A stretch of 43,016 nucleotides of DNA from Hymenobacter profundi. GTDB lineage: Bacteria > Bacteroidota > Bacteroidia > Cytophagales > Hymenobacteraceae. Shown piece by piece: positions 1-8,741 of the stretch (position 1 is its first letter; each line of letters begins with the position of its first letter). The stretch spans positions 1 to 43,016 of the forward strand of contig NZ_JAHWGL010000034.1 of NCBI RefSeq assembly GCF_019334315.1, written 5' to 3'. Both the position numbers and the translations under genes were made by a program. A model generated the notes under the pieces. That model searched no databases, was not told the origin of the DNA, and saw only the letters and a program-made list of their open reading frames with translations.

Positions 1-70
1 CGTGAGAAGGTCCTTCACTGCGTTCAGGATGACAGACTATTCACAACTTCACAAACTCACAACTTCACTA
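1..70. repeat. Truncated right half of a P1 palindromic repeat plus quasi-tandem TTCACAA tail
   Basis: Bases 1-35 match the right arm of the P1 repeat seen complete at 3126-3225, 12889-12992 and 24732-24845 (GTGAGAAGGTCCTTC, then CAGGATGACAG), with a few substitutions in the middle. The left arm lies outside the window. Bases 41-67 are a quasi-tandem run of CACAACTTCACAAACTCAC-type words that recurs beside the P1 copies at 1345-1535 and 24852-24890. Confidence 0.8.
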
Positions 71-86
71 CTCCTACCCTATCAAC

Positions 87-124
87 AAAAAGCCCTTACA
101 CCCGCACCGGTCTAAGGGCTTTTT
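87..124. terminator. Bidirectional intrinsic terminator
   Basis: A 12-bp stem, AAAAAGCCCTTA pairing with TAAGGGCTTTTT, surrounds a 14-nt loop. A/T tracts on both sides allow termination in either direction. It probably ends a gene lying left of the window. Confidence 0.8.
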
Positions 125-290
125 ATACCAGCAGGGTTGCTTCTTGCAGGACGAATGGTTTAGCTCGTCCGTAACCGGCGCGCCATGGCAACATCCTCAG
201 CCACTTACCGAAGCTACATATCCTTATTCCTTGATCAATAGAATTTTTTGTTATCGAACTTCCTAGCTTTATGCCCGTAGCCCTATCATT

Positions 291-1343
291 TTGCCCCAAC
301 TACTCGCTGTGTTTGCATTCATATCTCGCCCAATTTTACCTGCGTTCTTTGTTAGCTCCGGTTTACTACTTGCCTTAACTGGCTGCGGCTCCCGCCAGGA
401 GCGCGCCAACCCCGATGCCGCATCCACAGCCAGCGTGGAGCAGGTAGCCCCTACTCCTCCACCCATTGATTCGGTGCAACTGAAGCTGGAAGCCATGCGC
501 CGCGATTCGCTGTGGGCCGACTCGGTGGCCCGCGTGAACGGGCAGCTGCCGGGCGCCATACTACCGGGGCACCGCATTGTGGCGTTCTACGGTAACATCC
601 GGGCGAAGGGCATGGGTATTTTGGGACGTGAGCCCAAGGAGCAAATGTTCCGCAAGTTTGATGGCGTACTGAAGGAGTGGCAGGCCGCCGACACTACCCT
701 ACCCGTGATGCCGGCGCTGCATAGCGTGACCATCACGGCGCAGGGCGCGCCCGGCAAGGACGGCAAGTACCGCCTCATGAATTCCAAAGCCACCATTGAG
801 GAAACCATGCGCTGGGCCAAGGAGAAAAACGCCATTCTGTTTCTGGACGTGCAAGTGGGTCTGAGCGACCTAGAGCACGAACTACCTAAGCTGGAGCCCT
901 ACCTCAAAGACCCCACTATCCACCTGGGCATCGACCCGGAGTTTGCTATGGCCACCAAAGGCGTGCGGCCGGGTAAGAAAATCGGCACCTACGATGCCAA
1001 GGATGTGAACTACGCCATCCGGTTCCTGACGCGCATTGTGCGCGAAAACAAGCTACCCCCCAAGATTCTGATGGTGCACCGCTTCACGCAGGGCATGGTC
1101 ACGAACTACAAAAACATCAAGCTCGACCCGCACGTGCAGGTGGTGATGGACATGGATGGCTGGGGCAACCCTATCCTGAAAAAGGATTCTTACAAAGCCT
1201 ACATCCAAAAGCAGCCCGTGCAGTACACCGGCTTCAAACTGTTCTACGAGTACGACGCCCGGCCGGCCCCCCACCACATCATGACGCCCAAGGAAGTCCT
1301 AGCCGAGTTGGACCCCAAGCCGCTGTATATTCAGTATCAATAA
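291..1343 (+). CDS. Exported lipoprotein of unknown function
   Basis: A 350-residue protein with an N-terminal hydrophobic segment ending in a lipobox (LTGC, about residues 29-32), followed by a Ser/Ala/Pro-rich linker, so it is probably a lipid-anchored envelope protein. The globular part (about 85-350) has alternating strands and helices. It includes IVAFYGN near its start, a central ILFLDVQVG strand, HLGIDPEF, KILMVHRFT and VVMDMDGWG. These strand-end acidic and His residues resemble a TIM-barrel hydrolase, but I recognise no family and assign no activity. The start is TTG at 291; GTG at 309 is an alternative that keeps the lipobox. No in-frame ATG fits. It is monocistronic: a terminator lies upstream and a 48-bp palindrome begins 30 bases after the stop. 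The reading frame is secure, the function unknown. Confidence 0.75.
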   Translation: MPQLLAVFAFISRPILPAFFVSSGLLLALTGCGSRQERANPDAASTASVEQVAPTPPPIDSVQLKLEAMRRDSLWADSVARVNGQLPGAILPGHRIVAFYGNIRAKGMGILGREPKEQMFRKFDGVLKEWQAADTTLPVMPALHSVTITAQGAPGKDGKYRLMNSKATIEETMRWAKEKNAILFLDVQVGLSDLEHELPKLEPYLKDPTIHLGIDPEFAMATKGVRPGKKIGTYDAKDVNYAIRFLTRIVRENKLPPKILMVHRFTQGMVTNYKNIKLDPHVQVVMDMDGWGNPILKKDSYKAYIQKQPVQYTGFKLFYEYDARPAPHHIMTPKEVLAELDPKPLYIQYQ

Positions 1344-1344
1344 T

Positions 1345-1535
1345 GGTGAGTTTGTGAAGTTGTGAAATAAAAAAGCGTGTCATCCTGAGCGCAGCGAAGG
1401 ACCTTATGACAATAGAACGACAAGTGTAATAACGACTCGTTCTATTGTCATAAGGTCCTTCGCTGCGCTCAGGATGACACGCTTCTTTTTCAACGCGCCT
1501 ATAAACTCACAATTTCACAAACTCACAACTTCACC
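1345..1535. repeat. P1 palindromic repeat with a perfect 48-bp stem
   Basis: The left arm 1373-1420 and right arm 1437-1484 are exact reverse complements (48 bp), around a 16-nt loop. The core word TGTCATCCTGAGCGCAGCG marks family P1. AACGA occurs at 1416-1420 and 1431-1435 and TCGTT at 1437-1441, at the apex. Outside the stem, GTGAGTTTGTGAAGTTGTG (1345-1365) faces an inverted version at 1508-1535, making an outer imperfect arm. It lies between the stop codons of two convergent genes and could terminate both transcripts. Confidence 0.92.
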
Positions 1536-1537
1536 AC

Positions 1538-3109
1538 TTAGTGTGCGGCGTTCAGGTCTACTTTCTCGCCGGGTTTGGCGCGCTTGATGAGTAGTACCAA
1601 CGGCACGCAGATGAGGAAGAAGCCCCCGATCATCAGGAAGATTTCGGAGTAGGTGATGATGGACGTTTGCTTCATCAGGGTACCTTCGAGGGCGGCATAG
1701 GCCATTTGCTGGGCCTGTACCAGGTCGGCACCCTTGGCGCGGAAGTTGGCAATGAAGGCGTTGAGACGCGTTACCGTTTCGGGGTTGTAGAGCGAGATAT
1801 TGGGCAGCAACGCGTTGCGGTTCTGGAAGATAGCGCGCTCCAAATACGTACCGACCAGGGCTACCCCAAACGAGCCACCCAATTGGCGAATCATACCGGT
1901 GAGGCCGGCCGCCTGGCCCGCATCCTTCCCACTCAAGCCGGCTAGCGACATGGTGGTGATGGGCAGAAACAACATGCTCAGGCCAAAACCGCGCAGGATC
2001 AACGGCCAAAAGAAGTCGCCCTCGCCAGCGGTGGGCGTGAGGCGCACGCTCATCCAATAAGAGAAGATAAAAAACACGGTGAAGCCCACCGGCAGGATAA
2101 ATTTCTGCGAGATGCCCCGCTGAATCATCTTGCCCATCACCGGCATCATCAGGCCCGACACCACGGCGCCGGGTAGGAGAATGTAGCCCGTTTGCTCGGC
2201 CGAGAAGCCCAGAATGCGCTGGCAGAAGATGGGAAACACGAACACCGAAGCGAACAAACCGAAGCCCAGCACAAACGACAGAAACGCGCCGATGGACAGG
2301 TTGCGGCTTTTAGTGAGCACGCGCAAATCCACGATGGGTTGCTTGGCCGTCATCTCGCGCACCACAAAGCCTACCAAGCCGATGATGGCCAGAATGGTAC
2401 CCAGCACAATGTAGGGCGTCTCAAACCACTCTTCCCGCTCGCCTTGCTCCAGCACCAGCTGCAACGCGCCCACGCCCATAATCAGCAGGATAATGCCCGC
2501 CCAGTCGATTTGACGCAGAGGCCGCGGAATGGCGTTTTTAATACGATCGGGGTCCCGAATAAACAGGATGGTGAAGATGGAGGCCAGCACACCCACGGGC
2601 ACGTTCACGTAGAAAATCCAGGGCCAGTCGTAGTTGTCCACAATAAAGCCGCCGAGGGTAGGGCCAATGGTGGGCCCGATAATCACGCCCATACCAAACA
2701 AGGCCTGGCCCAAGGCCAACTCCTCGGGCGGGAACGTATCAACCAGGATAGCCTGCGACGTAGCCATCAGGGCACCGCCGCCTACCCCCTGGATAAAGCG
2801 AAACGCCACCAGTTCCCAGATGTTGGTGCTTTGCCCACAGGCCATGGAGGCCAGGGTAAAAAGAATAACAGAGGCGAGGTAGTAGTTTTTGCGCCCAAAC
2901 TGCTCGGCCAGGAAGCCGGTCATGGGAATCACAATCACGTTGGCAATGGCGTAGCTCGCCACCACCCAGCTCACCTCCTGCTGCGTGGCCGACAGGTTGC
3001 CCATCATCTGGGTCAGGGCCACGTTCACGATGCTGGTATCAATCAGCTCCAGCAAGCAGCACATCACCACCGTAATGACGATGATCCACTTGGTAAATCC
3101 GGTTTCCAT
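1538..3109 (-). CDS. DHA2-family (EmrB/QacA) multidrug efflux MFS transporter
   Basis: This 523-residue inner-membrane protein has the 14 hydrophobic segments typical of the DHA2 drug:H+ antiporter family. The first helix carries the motif LLELIDTSIVNVAL (about 19-32), a form of the family's L-D-T-S/T-I-V-N-V-A-L signature. Motif A-like AEQFGRKNYY follows helix 2 (about 68-77), and a motif C-like Gly/Pro-rich segment (MGVIIGPTIGPTLGG) lies in helix 5. It should export hydrophobic toxicants through the HlyD-type adaptor (3244-4326) and the TolC-type channel (4953-6305) of the same operon. It is the last gene of that operon. A 100-bp P1 palindrome fills the 134-bp gap to the adaptor gene, so its expression may be set separately from the others. 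The substrate cannot be told from sequence. Confidence 0.93.
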   Translation of the reverse strand: METGFTKWIIVITVVMCCLLELIDTSIVNVALTQMMGNLSATQQEVSWVVASYAIANVIVIPMTGFLAEQFGRKNYYLASVILFTLASMACGQSTNIWELVAFRFIQGVGGGALMATSQAILVDTFPPEELALGQALFGMGVIIGPTIGPTLGGFIVDNYDWPWIFYVNVPVGVLASIFTILFIRDPDRIKNAIPRPLRQIDWAGIILLIMGVGALQLVLEQGEREEWFETPYIVLGTILAIIGLVGFVVREMTAKQPIVDLRVLTKSRNLSIGAFLSFVLGFGLFASVFVFPIFCQRILGFSAEQTGYILLPGAVVSGLMMPVMGKMIQRGISQKFILPVGFTVFFIFSYWMSVRLTPTAGEGDFFWPLILRGFGLSMLFLPITTMSLAGLSGKDAGQAAGLTGMIRQLGGSFGVALVGTYLERAIFQNRNALLPNISLYNPETVTRLNAFIANFRAKGADLVQAQQMAYAALEGTLMKQTSIITYSEIFLMIGGFFLICVPLVLLIKRAKPGEKVDLNAAH

Positions 3110-3125
3110 GAGGTAGTGTTTAAAC

Positions 3126-3225
3126 TGTCATCCTGAGCTTGCGAAGGACCTTCTCACGTCAGATAGTAACTATCTATCGTTAGTTGTTCTCACGTGAGAA
3201 GGTCCTTCGCAAGCTCAGGATGACA
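3126..3225. repeat. P1 palindromic repeat inside the efflux operon
   Basis: A perfect 34-bp inverted repeat (3126-3159 with 3192-3225) and a 32-nt loop containing TCGTT at 3177-3181. The stem word is TGTCATCCTGAGCTTGCG. It fills most of the gap between the adaptor and MFS genes. In mRNA it would form a very stable hairpin, but it lacks a clear U-tract on the operon strand. Confidence 0.92.
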
Positions 3226-3243
3226 AATAATTTTCCAGCTTAT

Positions 3244-4326
3244 CTATTTCACCGCTACGGTGGCCGTCACGCTCATGCCGGCGCGTAGGGGGTGTTCGGG
3301 GTCTACTTTGTCGAGGGCGATTTTGACGGGCACACGCTGCGTTACCTTCACGAAGTTGCCGGTCGAGTTGTCGGGGGGCAGCAGGGCGAAGCGGGCGCCC
3401 GTAGCGGCCGACAGCGACTCCACGTGGCCTTCGAACTCCTCGTTGGGGTAGGCGTCTACCTCAATATTCACCTTCTGGCCCACTTTCATGTTTTCCAGCT
3501 GGGTTTCTTTGAAGTTGGCTACCACCCACGTACGGTCGCTGGCCACCAGGCCAAACAACTGCTGACCGGGCGCTACCACTTGGCCGGGCTGCACGTTCTT
3601 GCGGCTTACCACGCCGTTGGCAGGGGCCGTAATGGTGGTGTAGCTCAGTTGCAGCTTGGCGTTGTCGAGGTCGGCTTGGCGCTGCTTCACCACAGCTTGC
3701 GCCACGGCTACCTGCTGCTCAGCCGCGGCCACTTGCTGCCGGGCTACGGCTACTTGCTGCTCGGCGGTAGCGCGCTGGGCGGTAGTGGCTTGCAGGTTGG
3801 CCTGCACGGCATCATAATCGCTCTGTGGAATGATATCCTCTTTGCGCAGGAAGGTGCTACGCTTCAGGTCTTTTTGGAGGCGGGCACGGTTGGCCGAACT
3901 CACACCAATGGTCGCCTGGGCGGCTTTCACATTGGCCTGCGCCGTACCGATGGAGGTGCGGGCAGCTACTACGTTGGCTTGGGCAGCAGCCAGGGCAGCC
4001 TCGGCAGCATTTACACGCTGCTGGTAGTCGGCGGGGTCGATGGTAACTACCACGTCGCCTTTCTTCACGACCTGGTTATCGTCAATTTTCACGTCGAGCA
4101 CGGGGCCACCCACGCGCGGAATCACGGGATATACGTCGCCCTCTACCTGGGCGTCGTCGGTGTCTTCGTGGGCTTGGCCGAACTGGTAGCGCTGGTAGCC
4201 AAAGTAGCCGCCCACCAGTAGTACAAGCGCCAAAATAATAAGGATAATCGGGCGCCGCGAACTGCTTTGCGGCTGCTCGTCGGTAGGCGTTACTACGGCG
4301 GCGTCTTGGTGAACAGAAGTTGCCAT
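3244..4326 (-). CDS. HlyD/EmrA-family periplasmic adaptor
   Basis: This 360-residue membrane-fusion protein has a short cytoplasmic N-terminus and one transmembrane helix (about 26-46, IILIILALVLLVGGYF). A barrel-sandwich half follows (AQVEGDVYPVIPRVGG, VKKGDVVVTIDP). A long Ala/Gln-rich coiled-coil hairpin (about 85-225) contains repeated QQVA-A-E units, then the second lipoyl half (TITAPANGVVSRKNVQPGQ) and a C-terminal beta-barrel. This is the EmrA type that pairs with 14-helix MFS pumps and bridges them to an outer-membrane channel. It follows the stress-protein gene by 88 bp and precedes the pump gene. The gene set tolC-usp-emrA-emrB on one strand supports a single efflux complex. Confidence 0.92.
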   Translation of the reverse strand: MATSVHQDAAVVTPTDEQPQSSSRRPIILIILALVLLVGGYFGYQRYQFGQAHEDTDDAQVEGDVYPVIPRVGGPVLDVKIDDNQVVKKGDVVVTIDPADYQQRVNAAEAALAAAQANVVAARTSIGTAQANVKAAQATIGVSSANRARLQKDLKRSTFLRKEDIIPQSDYDAVQANLQATTAQRATAEQQVAVARQQVAAAEQQVAVAQAVVKQRQADLDNAKLQLSYTTITAPANGVVSRKNVQPGQVVAPGQQLFGLVASDRTWVVANFKETQLENMKVGQKVNIEVDAYPNEEFEGHVESLSAATGARFALLPPDNSTGNFVKVTQRVPVKIALDKVDPEHPLRAGMSVTATVAVK

Positions 4327-4414
4327 TAGAAAAGGGAGCTTAGAAAATGAGTATTGAATACAAAGTGACGTGAGTGCGACAAGCTGCGAAGAGCTACCGC
4401 CGCTACCCTACTAG

Positions 4415-4858
4415 TTAGGCCGATTGGCGGTATTCATCAGCCTGACAGTTCTTTACGAGAAGTGTGGCACAAGGGGCAGTGCGTACCACGGCTTCGGCGG
4501 TGCTACCCATCAGGAAGCGCGTGAGTCCGGTGCGGCCGTGCGCCCCAATCAGGATCAGGTCGGCGGGGTGGCGCTGGGCTTCGGCCACGATTTCCGTGGC
4601 CGCGTCGCCCTGCACAATAGCAGTGCTAACCACTACCCCTTCCTGTTCCGCCAGTAGTCGGTAGTTGGCCAACTGCAAGGCAATGTCCAAGTCGAGGGGG
4701 CGCGCCAGCCCGGCCATGGGCAGCTCCGGCTGGGCTTCCAGCACGTGCAGCAGCCGCAGCTCGGCACCGGTGGCCGCCGCCAGCGTTGTGGCGTACCGCA
4801 CCAGCGGCGCCGAAGCAACCGAGAAATCAAGCGGACACAAAACGGTGGTGAGGGTCAT
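4415..4858 (-). CDS. Universal stress protein (UspA family)
   Basis: 147 residues starting MTLTTVLCPLDFS. UspA features: an N-terminal strand with D-F-S, the Val/Ile-rich strand before GDAATEIV, and the nucleotide-binding G-2x-G-9x-G-S motif as GAHGRTGLTRFLMGSTAE near the C-terminus. It is therefore probably of the ATP-binding subclass and cytoplasmic. I chose ATG at 4858. The longer open frame to 5083 would overlap the TolC-type gene, and its extra 75 residues look like out-of-frame translation. The position between the channel gene (95 bp upstream) and the adaptor gene suggests it is induced together with efflux, perhaps sensing the same stress. That link is inference. Confidence 0.88.
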   Translation of the reverse strand: MTLTTVLCPLDFSVASAPLVRYATTLAAATGAELRLLHVLEAQPELPMAGLARPLDLDIALQLANYRLLAEQEGVVVSTAIVQGDAATEIVAEAQRHPADLILIGAHGRTGLTRFLMGSTAEAVVRTAPCATLLVKNCQADEYRQSA

Positions 4859-4952
4859 CTGGTGAATTAGTGAGAGGATGCTATGGTGAGTGGCTTGTAG
4901 TATGGGTGAGAAGATGGGTTTAGCGTTACCGGAACGACAACTCACCCGTTCA

Positions 4953-6305
4953 CTATTTCGCCGCTTCCCAAATCTGCTCGCCGGTGGCACGGCGGAGCTG
5001 GTATTGACCAATGGTGTAGTTGTAGATGGCTTGCAGGCGGGAGAGGCGCGACTGGGCCAGCTGCGTTTCGGCATCCAGCACATCGAGGTTGTTGCCTACC
5101 CCATAGCGGTAGCGGGCCTTGGCGCGGGTGAGGGCGTCGGTGGCCTGCCCAATCTGCACTTCCGAGTTGTCGTAGCGAGCAGTGCTGGCCTGCATGTTGT
5201 TCACGGCTTGCAGCACATCGGCGCGCACTTGCTCCTGCGTGTCCTGGGTGCGAGCTTGGGCTCCTTTGATGGCCGATTGCGCTTCGGCACGCTGCGTTTT
5301 GTTGCGGCCGCCATCGTAAATCGGAATGGAAAGCTGGGCGCCGGCTACCGTGTTGAAGCGGAAGCGGTTCAGGTTGGGCACGATGTAGCCGTTTTTGCCG
5401 CCGGCCTGGGCCAGCACGTTCAGTTGTGGCTTGTTGCTTACCTCAGCTACCCGCAACTGCGCCGTGGCCGTGGCTTCGTTGTCCCTGGCCAGTTTCACCT
5501 CGGGGCGGTTGGCAGCGCCGGCTTCTAGTGCCGCCTGCACATTCACGGTCTCCGGGTTGTACTCGAAGCGGCCGCGCACCGGCACCACCGCCGTCTCGGA
5601 TTTGTGCAGCAAGCGAGCCAGCTGTACTTCCTGGTTGCGGAGCTGGTTTTGCAGGTCAATCTTCTTGTCCTGGGCCTGGGCAATGCGTACCTGCGTGGTG
5701 GTCACGTCGAACTGTGTGCTCACGCCACCTTCTACCCGGCGCTGCATTTCGCGCTCGTGCTGTCGCAACGAGGCAATCTGCGCGTCCTGCACCCGAATGG
5801 CCTCGCGGGCAAACAAGATGCTGTAGTAGCTCTGCGCGGCGGCGTAGGCCAAGTCGCGGCGGGTTACGTCGATGTTGTCGGTAGCGGTGAGGGTGCGGCT
5901 GCGGGCGGCTTCAATAGCGGCATTGGCCCGCCCGAAGTCCAGAAGCGTATACTGCGCGGCCACGTGGGTGTCGTAGTTGTTGTTGGGTGCCAGCTGAAAA
6001 GGCGCCTGCTCGGGGGTAAGGTTCAGCTTCACCTGCGGGTCAATGCGAGTGTAGCTAGCCGTACCCGTTACCACTGGTTTGAGGTAGGTGCGCTGTTGGG
6101 CCAAGCGGCTTTGGGCCTGGTTTACTTCCTCCTGCAAGGCATTGATGGAAGGGTTGGCATCCAGCACCGAGCGGATGGTGGTTTCCAACGACAGCGAATC
6201 GCCAGCGGTGGCCGTAGATATAGGTACCTGCGCGTAGGCAGCGCTACCAATCAGCAACCCTAGAGTTGTGAGTAGCGGCGCAGCAAAGGTTGGTCGGAGA
6301 TGCAT
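4953..6305 (-). CDS. TolC-family outer-membrane efflux channel
   Basis: This 450-residue protein has a cleavable signal peptide (hydrophobic to about 25, ending AYA-Q). Two OEP repeats follow, rich in long Gln/Ala coiled-coil helices. Typical landmarks are LRSVLDANPSI-like (here IRSVLDANPSINAL) near the start, SYTRIDPQ and DTHVAAQYTLLDFGR in the first repeat, and LSIPIYDGGRNKTQ with RYGVGNNLDVLDAETQ in the second. It forms a trimeric channel across the outer membrane and periplasm. It is the first gene of the minus-strand efflux operon, with a 249-bp divergent intergenic region shared with the sigma-54 regulator gene. Confidence 0.93.
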   Translation of the reverse strand: MHLRPTFAAPLLTTLGLLIGSAAYAQVPISTATAGDSLSLETTIRSVLDANPSINALQEEVNQAQSRLAQQRTYLKPVVTGTASYTRIDPQVKLNLTPEQAPFQLAPNNNYDTHVAAQYTLLDFGRANAAIEAARSRTLTATDNIDVTRRDLAYAAAQSYYSILFAREAIRVQDAQIASLRQHEREMQRRVEGGVSTQFDVTTTQVRIAQAQDKKIDLQNQLRNQEVQLARLLHKSETAVVPVRGRFEYNPETVNVQAALEAGAANRPEVKLARDNEATATAQLRVAEVSNKPQLNVLAQAGGKNGYIVPNLNRFRFNTVAGAQLSIPIYDGGRNKTQRAEAQSAIKGAQARTQDTQEQVRADVLQAVNNMQASTARYDNSEVQIGQATDALTRAKARYRYGVGNNLDVLDAETQLAQSRLSRLQAIYNYTIGQYQLRRATGEQIWEAAK

Positions 6306-6458
6306 AAGAAAACAGCGTATGGATGCTGCCCCTTATCCGAAAGATGTGCCAAGTGCTGCCATCCTCGTATACCAGCCTAAAAAGTAGTGTTTAAAGCTAA
6401 ATGAAGCCGTTTTTGGATAGTAGTGGCTGATAAACGGACTTGTGCCAAACTGCTATAT

Positions 6459-6507
6459 TTCCTGATATTTTAGGAATACCTCATTTTTATTCCTCATATA
6501 TAAGGAA
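6459..6507. promoter_or_regulatory. Two identical-core dyads in the divergent efflux/regulator promoter region
   Basis: TTCCT-8 nt-AGGAA occurs twice: 6459-6476 and 6490-6507. The starts are 31 bp apart, about three helical turns, so both would face the same side of the helix. This fits a pair of operator or enhancer sites for a dimeric regulator, most simply the enhancer-binding protein encoded at 6555. I searched the 6306-6554 gap by eye for a GG-10 nt-GC sigma-54 promoter on both strands and found no convincing one. Confidence 0.5.
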
Positions 6508-6554
6508 ATAAGCACGTTTATTTTGTTGTTGCTTCGGTCATTTCGCCCTCCATT

Positions 6555-8666
6555 ATGCCCCAGACTAACAGTCAGGACGAGTCGTTGTTGCTCTACCTCA
6601 ACGATGCCATTGCGACTACCCGCAACAAGGAAGCTCTGTTTCAGACCGTCACGGAAAAGCTACGGCTGATTTTCCCGTTCGATGCCATCACCATCATCAC
6701 CCTCGACAACGAGCAGCAGTACCGGCGGGTATTTTTGCGCGACTACCTAGGCGAGACGCTACCCCCTATGGCTAACTTTCGCAAGTCCATTACGGGCTCG
6801 CCTATTTCGGAGTTTGTGGGCAGTGCCACCCAGCTTCGGCAATACGACCTGACGGAGCTGTTGCCGCGCTACAACAACTACGAGCCACTGGCCCAAATGC
6901 TCAAGAAGGGCCTGCGCTATTTCACAGTGGTGCCACTGCGCACGGGCGGGCGGCTGATCGGACTGTTGTCGTTGGTGGCGCGGCGCCACCCGGCCTTCTC
7001 CCCCGACGACGTTTCGCTGCTCGAAAAGATTGGTAGTCTGGTAGCGGTGGCCGTGAACAACACGCTGGCGTTTGAGGACGTGGCACGGCGGGAGCAGGAG
7101 AAAAGCATGCAGCTAGCGCTTACCAATGCGCTGCTCACCATTAAAGAGCGCGGCGAGCTGTTTCAGCGTATTGCCACCGAAATAAACCGCGTGGTGCCGT
7201 GCACCTACTTTGGGGTGCGCGTGCAAGAAGCTGATGGCCCGATTCAGGTGTTTGCTGAGTTTATGAAGCAACCCGACGGCACGTTCCTCCCCACCGACCC
7301 TACCCGCTGGGACCACCTACCCGAATACCCCCAGCTGCAACAGCAGATAGCGCCGCTATTCTCGAAGCCGGGCGTGTACGCGGGGGCCGAGTTTCAGGCG
7401 CTGGCGGCGCGCTACCCCCTCATGCGCCACATCTGGGAGCAGCGCGGCACCCGTGCCCTTCTGTGCATGCCCCTCTGGGTGCGCGACGACCAAAGCGCCA
7501 CGCTTATTCTATCCAGCAAGCAGGAAGATACCTCGCTGACCGAAGACGACCTCCGCCTGATCCAGCTGCTGGTGCCCCAACTCACACTGGCCATTCAAAA
7601 CGTATTTGCTTTCGAGCAGATCGAGCACCTGCGCGCCCAGCTGGAGCGGGAGCGCACCTACCTCATCGACGAGATTAACACCACCGCCGCCGCCCGTTTC
7701 GCCGATTTTGTGGGCGGCAGCGAGGCCATGCAGGGCGTTTTCCAGCGCATCATGCAAGTAGCCCCCACCGACTCTACTGTGCTGGTAACGGGCGAAACGG
7801 GCACCGGCAAGGAACTGGTAGCGCGCGCCGTGCACCAACAGAGTCCGCGCCGGACGCGGGCCTTGGTGAAGGTGAACTGCGCCGCCCTACCCGCTCAGTT
7901 GATTGAAAGCGAGCTGTTTGGACACGAGAAAGGCGCCTTCACGGGCGCCATCGACCGGCGTATTGGCAAGTTTGAGGTGGCCGATGGGGGGAGCATTTTT
8001 CTGGATGAGGTAGGCGAATTGCCGCTGGATTTGCAGGCCAAGCTTTTGCGTGTGTTGCAGGAAAAGGAGTTTGAGCGCCTGGGCGGGCAGCGCGTGTTGA
8101 AGGCCGATGTACGCGTGATTGCCGCCACCAACCGCGTGCTGGAAGACGAGGTAGCCGCCGGCCGCTTCCGCGCCGATTTGTACTACCGCCTCAATGTATT
8201 TCCGGTGCGCCTACCCGCCTTGCGCGAGCGGCCCGAGGACATTGAACCCCTCACGCGTCACTTTCTGGAGCGCTTCACCAAGCAGATGGGCAAGCCCGTG
8301 CGCAACCTGCGCGAGCAGGACTTGCGCGCCCTGCGCGCGTATGCCTGGCCCGGCAACGTGCGCGAGTTGGAGCACGTGGTAGAGCAGGCCGTGATTGTAT
8401 CCAGCGGACAGTTCCTGGATTTTGGCGGCTTTGCGGCGGCCCTGCACCCGGCCACCTCCGAAGCCATAGCCCTACCCATAGCCAGCAATCAACCCCTCAA
8501 AACCCTGAAAGACCAGGAGCGCGACCACATCCTGGCGGCGCTGCACCACACCGGCGGCCGCGTGAGTGGCCCTAGCGGCGCGGCCATGTTGCTCGACATC
8601 AACCCCAAAACCCTGGAAGCCCGCATGAAAAAGTTGGGCATCCGGCGCACGGTGGGGGTAGGGTAG
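6555..8666 (+). CDS. Sigma-54-dependent enhancer-binding regulator with two GAF domains (FhlA-like)
   Basis: 703 residues. Two N-terminal GAF sensor domains (about 20-175 and 190-355) precede a short coiled linker and an AAA+ sigma-54 activation domain (about 385-615). A Fis-type helix-turn-helix lies at the C-terminus (about 655-700, ending [14 protein letters not shown]). Walker A is GETGTGKE (413-420). The sigma-54-contacting loop GAFTGA is intact at 460-465, and Walker B follows as [12 protein letters not shown]. It should open sigma-54 promoters in response to a ligand or redox signal bound by the GAF domains. There is no phosphoacceptor receiver domain. It is divergent from the efflux operon, and the paired dyads between them suggest it controls that operon and itself. 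Confidence 0.93.
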   Translation: MPQTNSQDESLLLYLNDAIATTRNKEALFQTVTEKLRLIFPFDAITIITLDNEQQYRRVFLRDYLGETLPPMANFRKSITGSPISEFVGSATQLRQYDLTELLPRYNNYEPLAQMLKKGLRYFTVVPLRTGGRLIGLLSLVARRHPAFSPDDVSLLEKIGSLVAVAVNNTLAFEDVARREQEKSMQLALTNALLTIKERGELFQRIATEINRVVPCTYFGVRVQEADGPIQVFAEFMKQPDGTFLPTDPTRWDHLPEYPQLQQQIAPLFSKPGVYAGAEFQALAARYPLMRHIWEQRGTRALLCMPLWVRDDQSATLILSSKQEDTSLTEDDLRLIQLLVPQLTLAIQNVFAFEQIEHLRAQLERERTYLIDEINTTAAARFADFVGGSEAMQGVFQRIMQVAPTDSTVLVTGETGTGKELVARAVHQQSPRRTRALVKVNCAALPAQLIESELFGHEKGAFTGAIDRRIGKFEVADGGSIFLDEVGELPLDLQAKLLRVLQEKEFERLGGQRVLKADVRVIAATNRVLEDEVAAGRFRADLYYRLNVFPVRLPALRERPEDIEPLTRHFLERFTKQMGKPVRNLREQDLRALRAYAWPGNVRELEHVVEQAVIVSSGQFLDFGGFAAALHPATSEAIALPIASNQPLKTLKDQERDHILAALHHTGGRVSGPSGAAMLLDINPKTLEARMKKLGIRRTVGVG

Positions 8667-8741
8667 CGCGTTTCAAAGCACACCTGTTTCATTGATTATC
8701 CGTAGAACAACGGCACCTTTCCACCTGCTTTCACAAGACGC

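Noticed and set aside
2192..3136. 314-codon plus-strand frame opposite the MFS gene
   Set aside because: Its His/Gln/Asn-rich composition without hydrophobic or conserved segments fits antisense reading of the transporter.
4859..5083. N-terminal extension of the universal stress protein
   Set aside because: It overlaps the TolC-type gene in another frame and has no Usp-like sequence. The domain starts at the ATG at 4858.
6306..6554. Sigma-54 (-24/-12) promoter for the efflux operon or regulator
   Set aside because: I checked GTGCC/GGCAC-like sites near 6345 and 6441 and TGG sites on both strands. None has the GG-10 nt-GC spacing with a proper -12 element.
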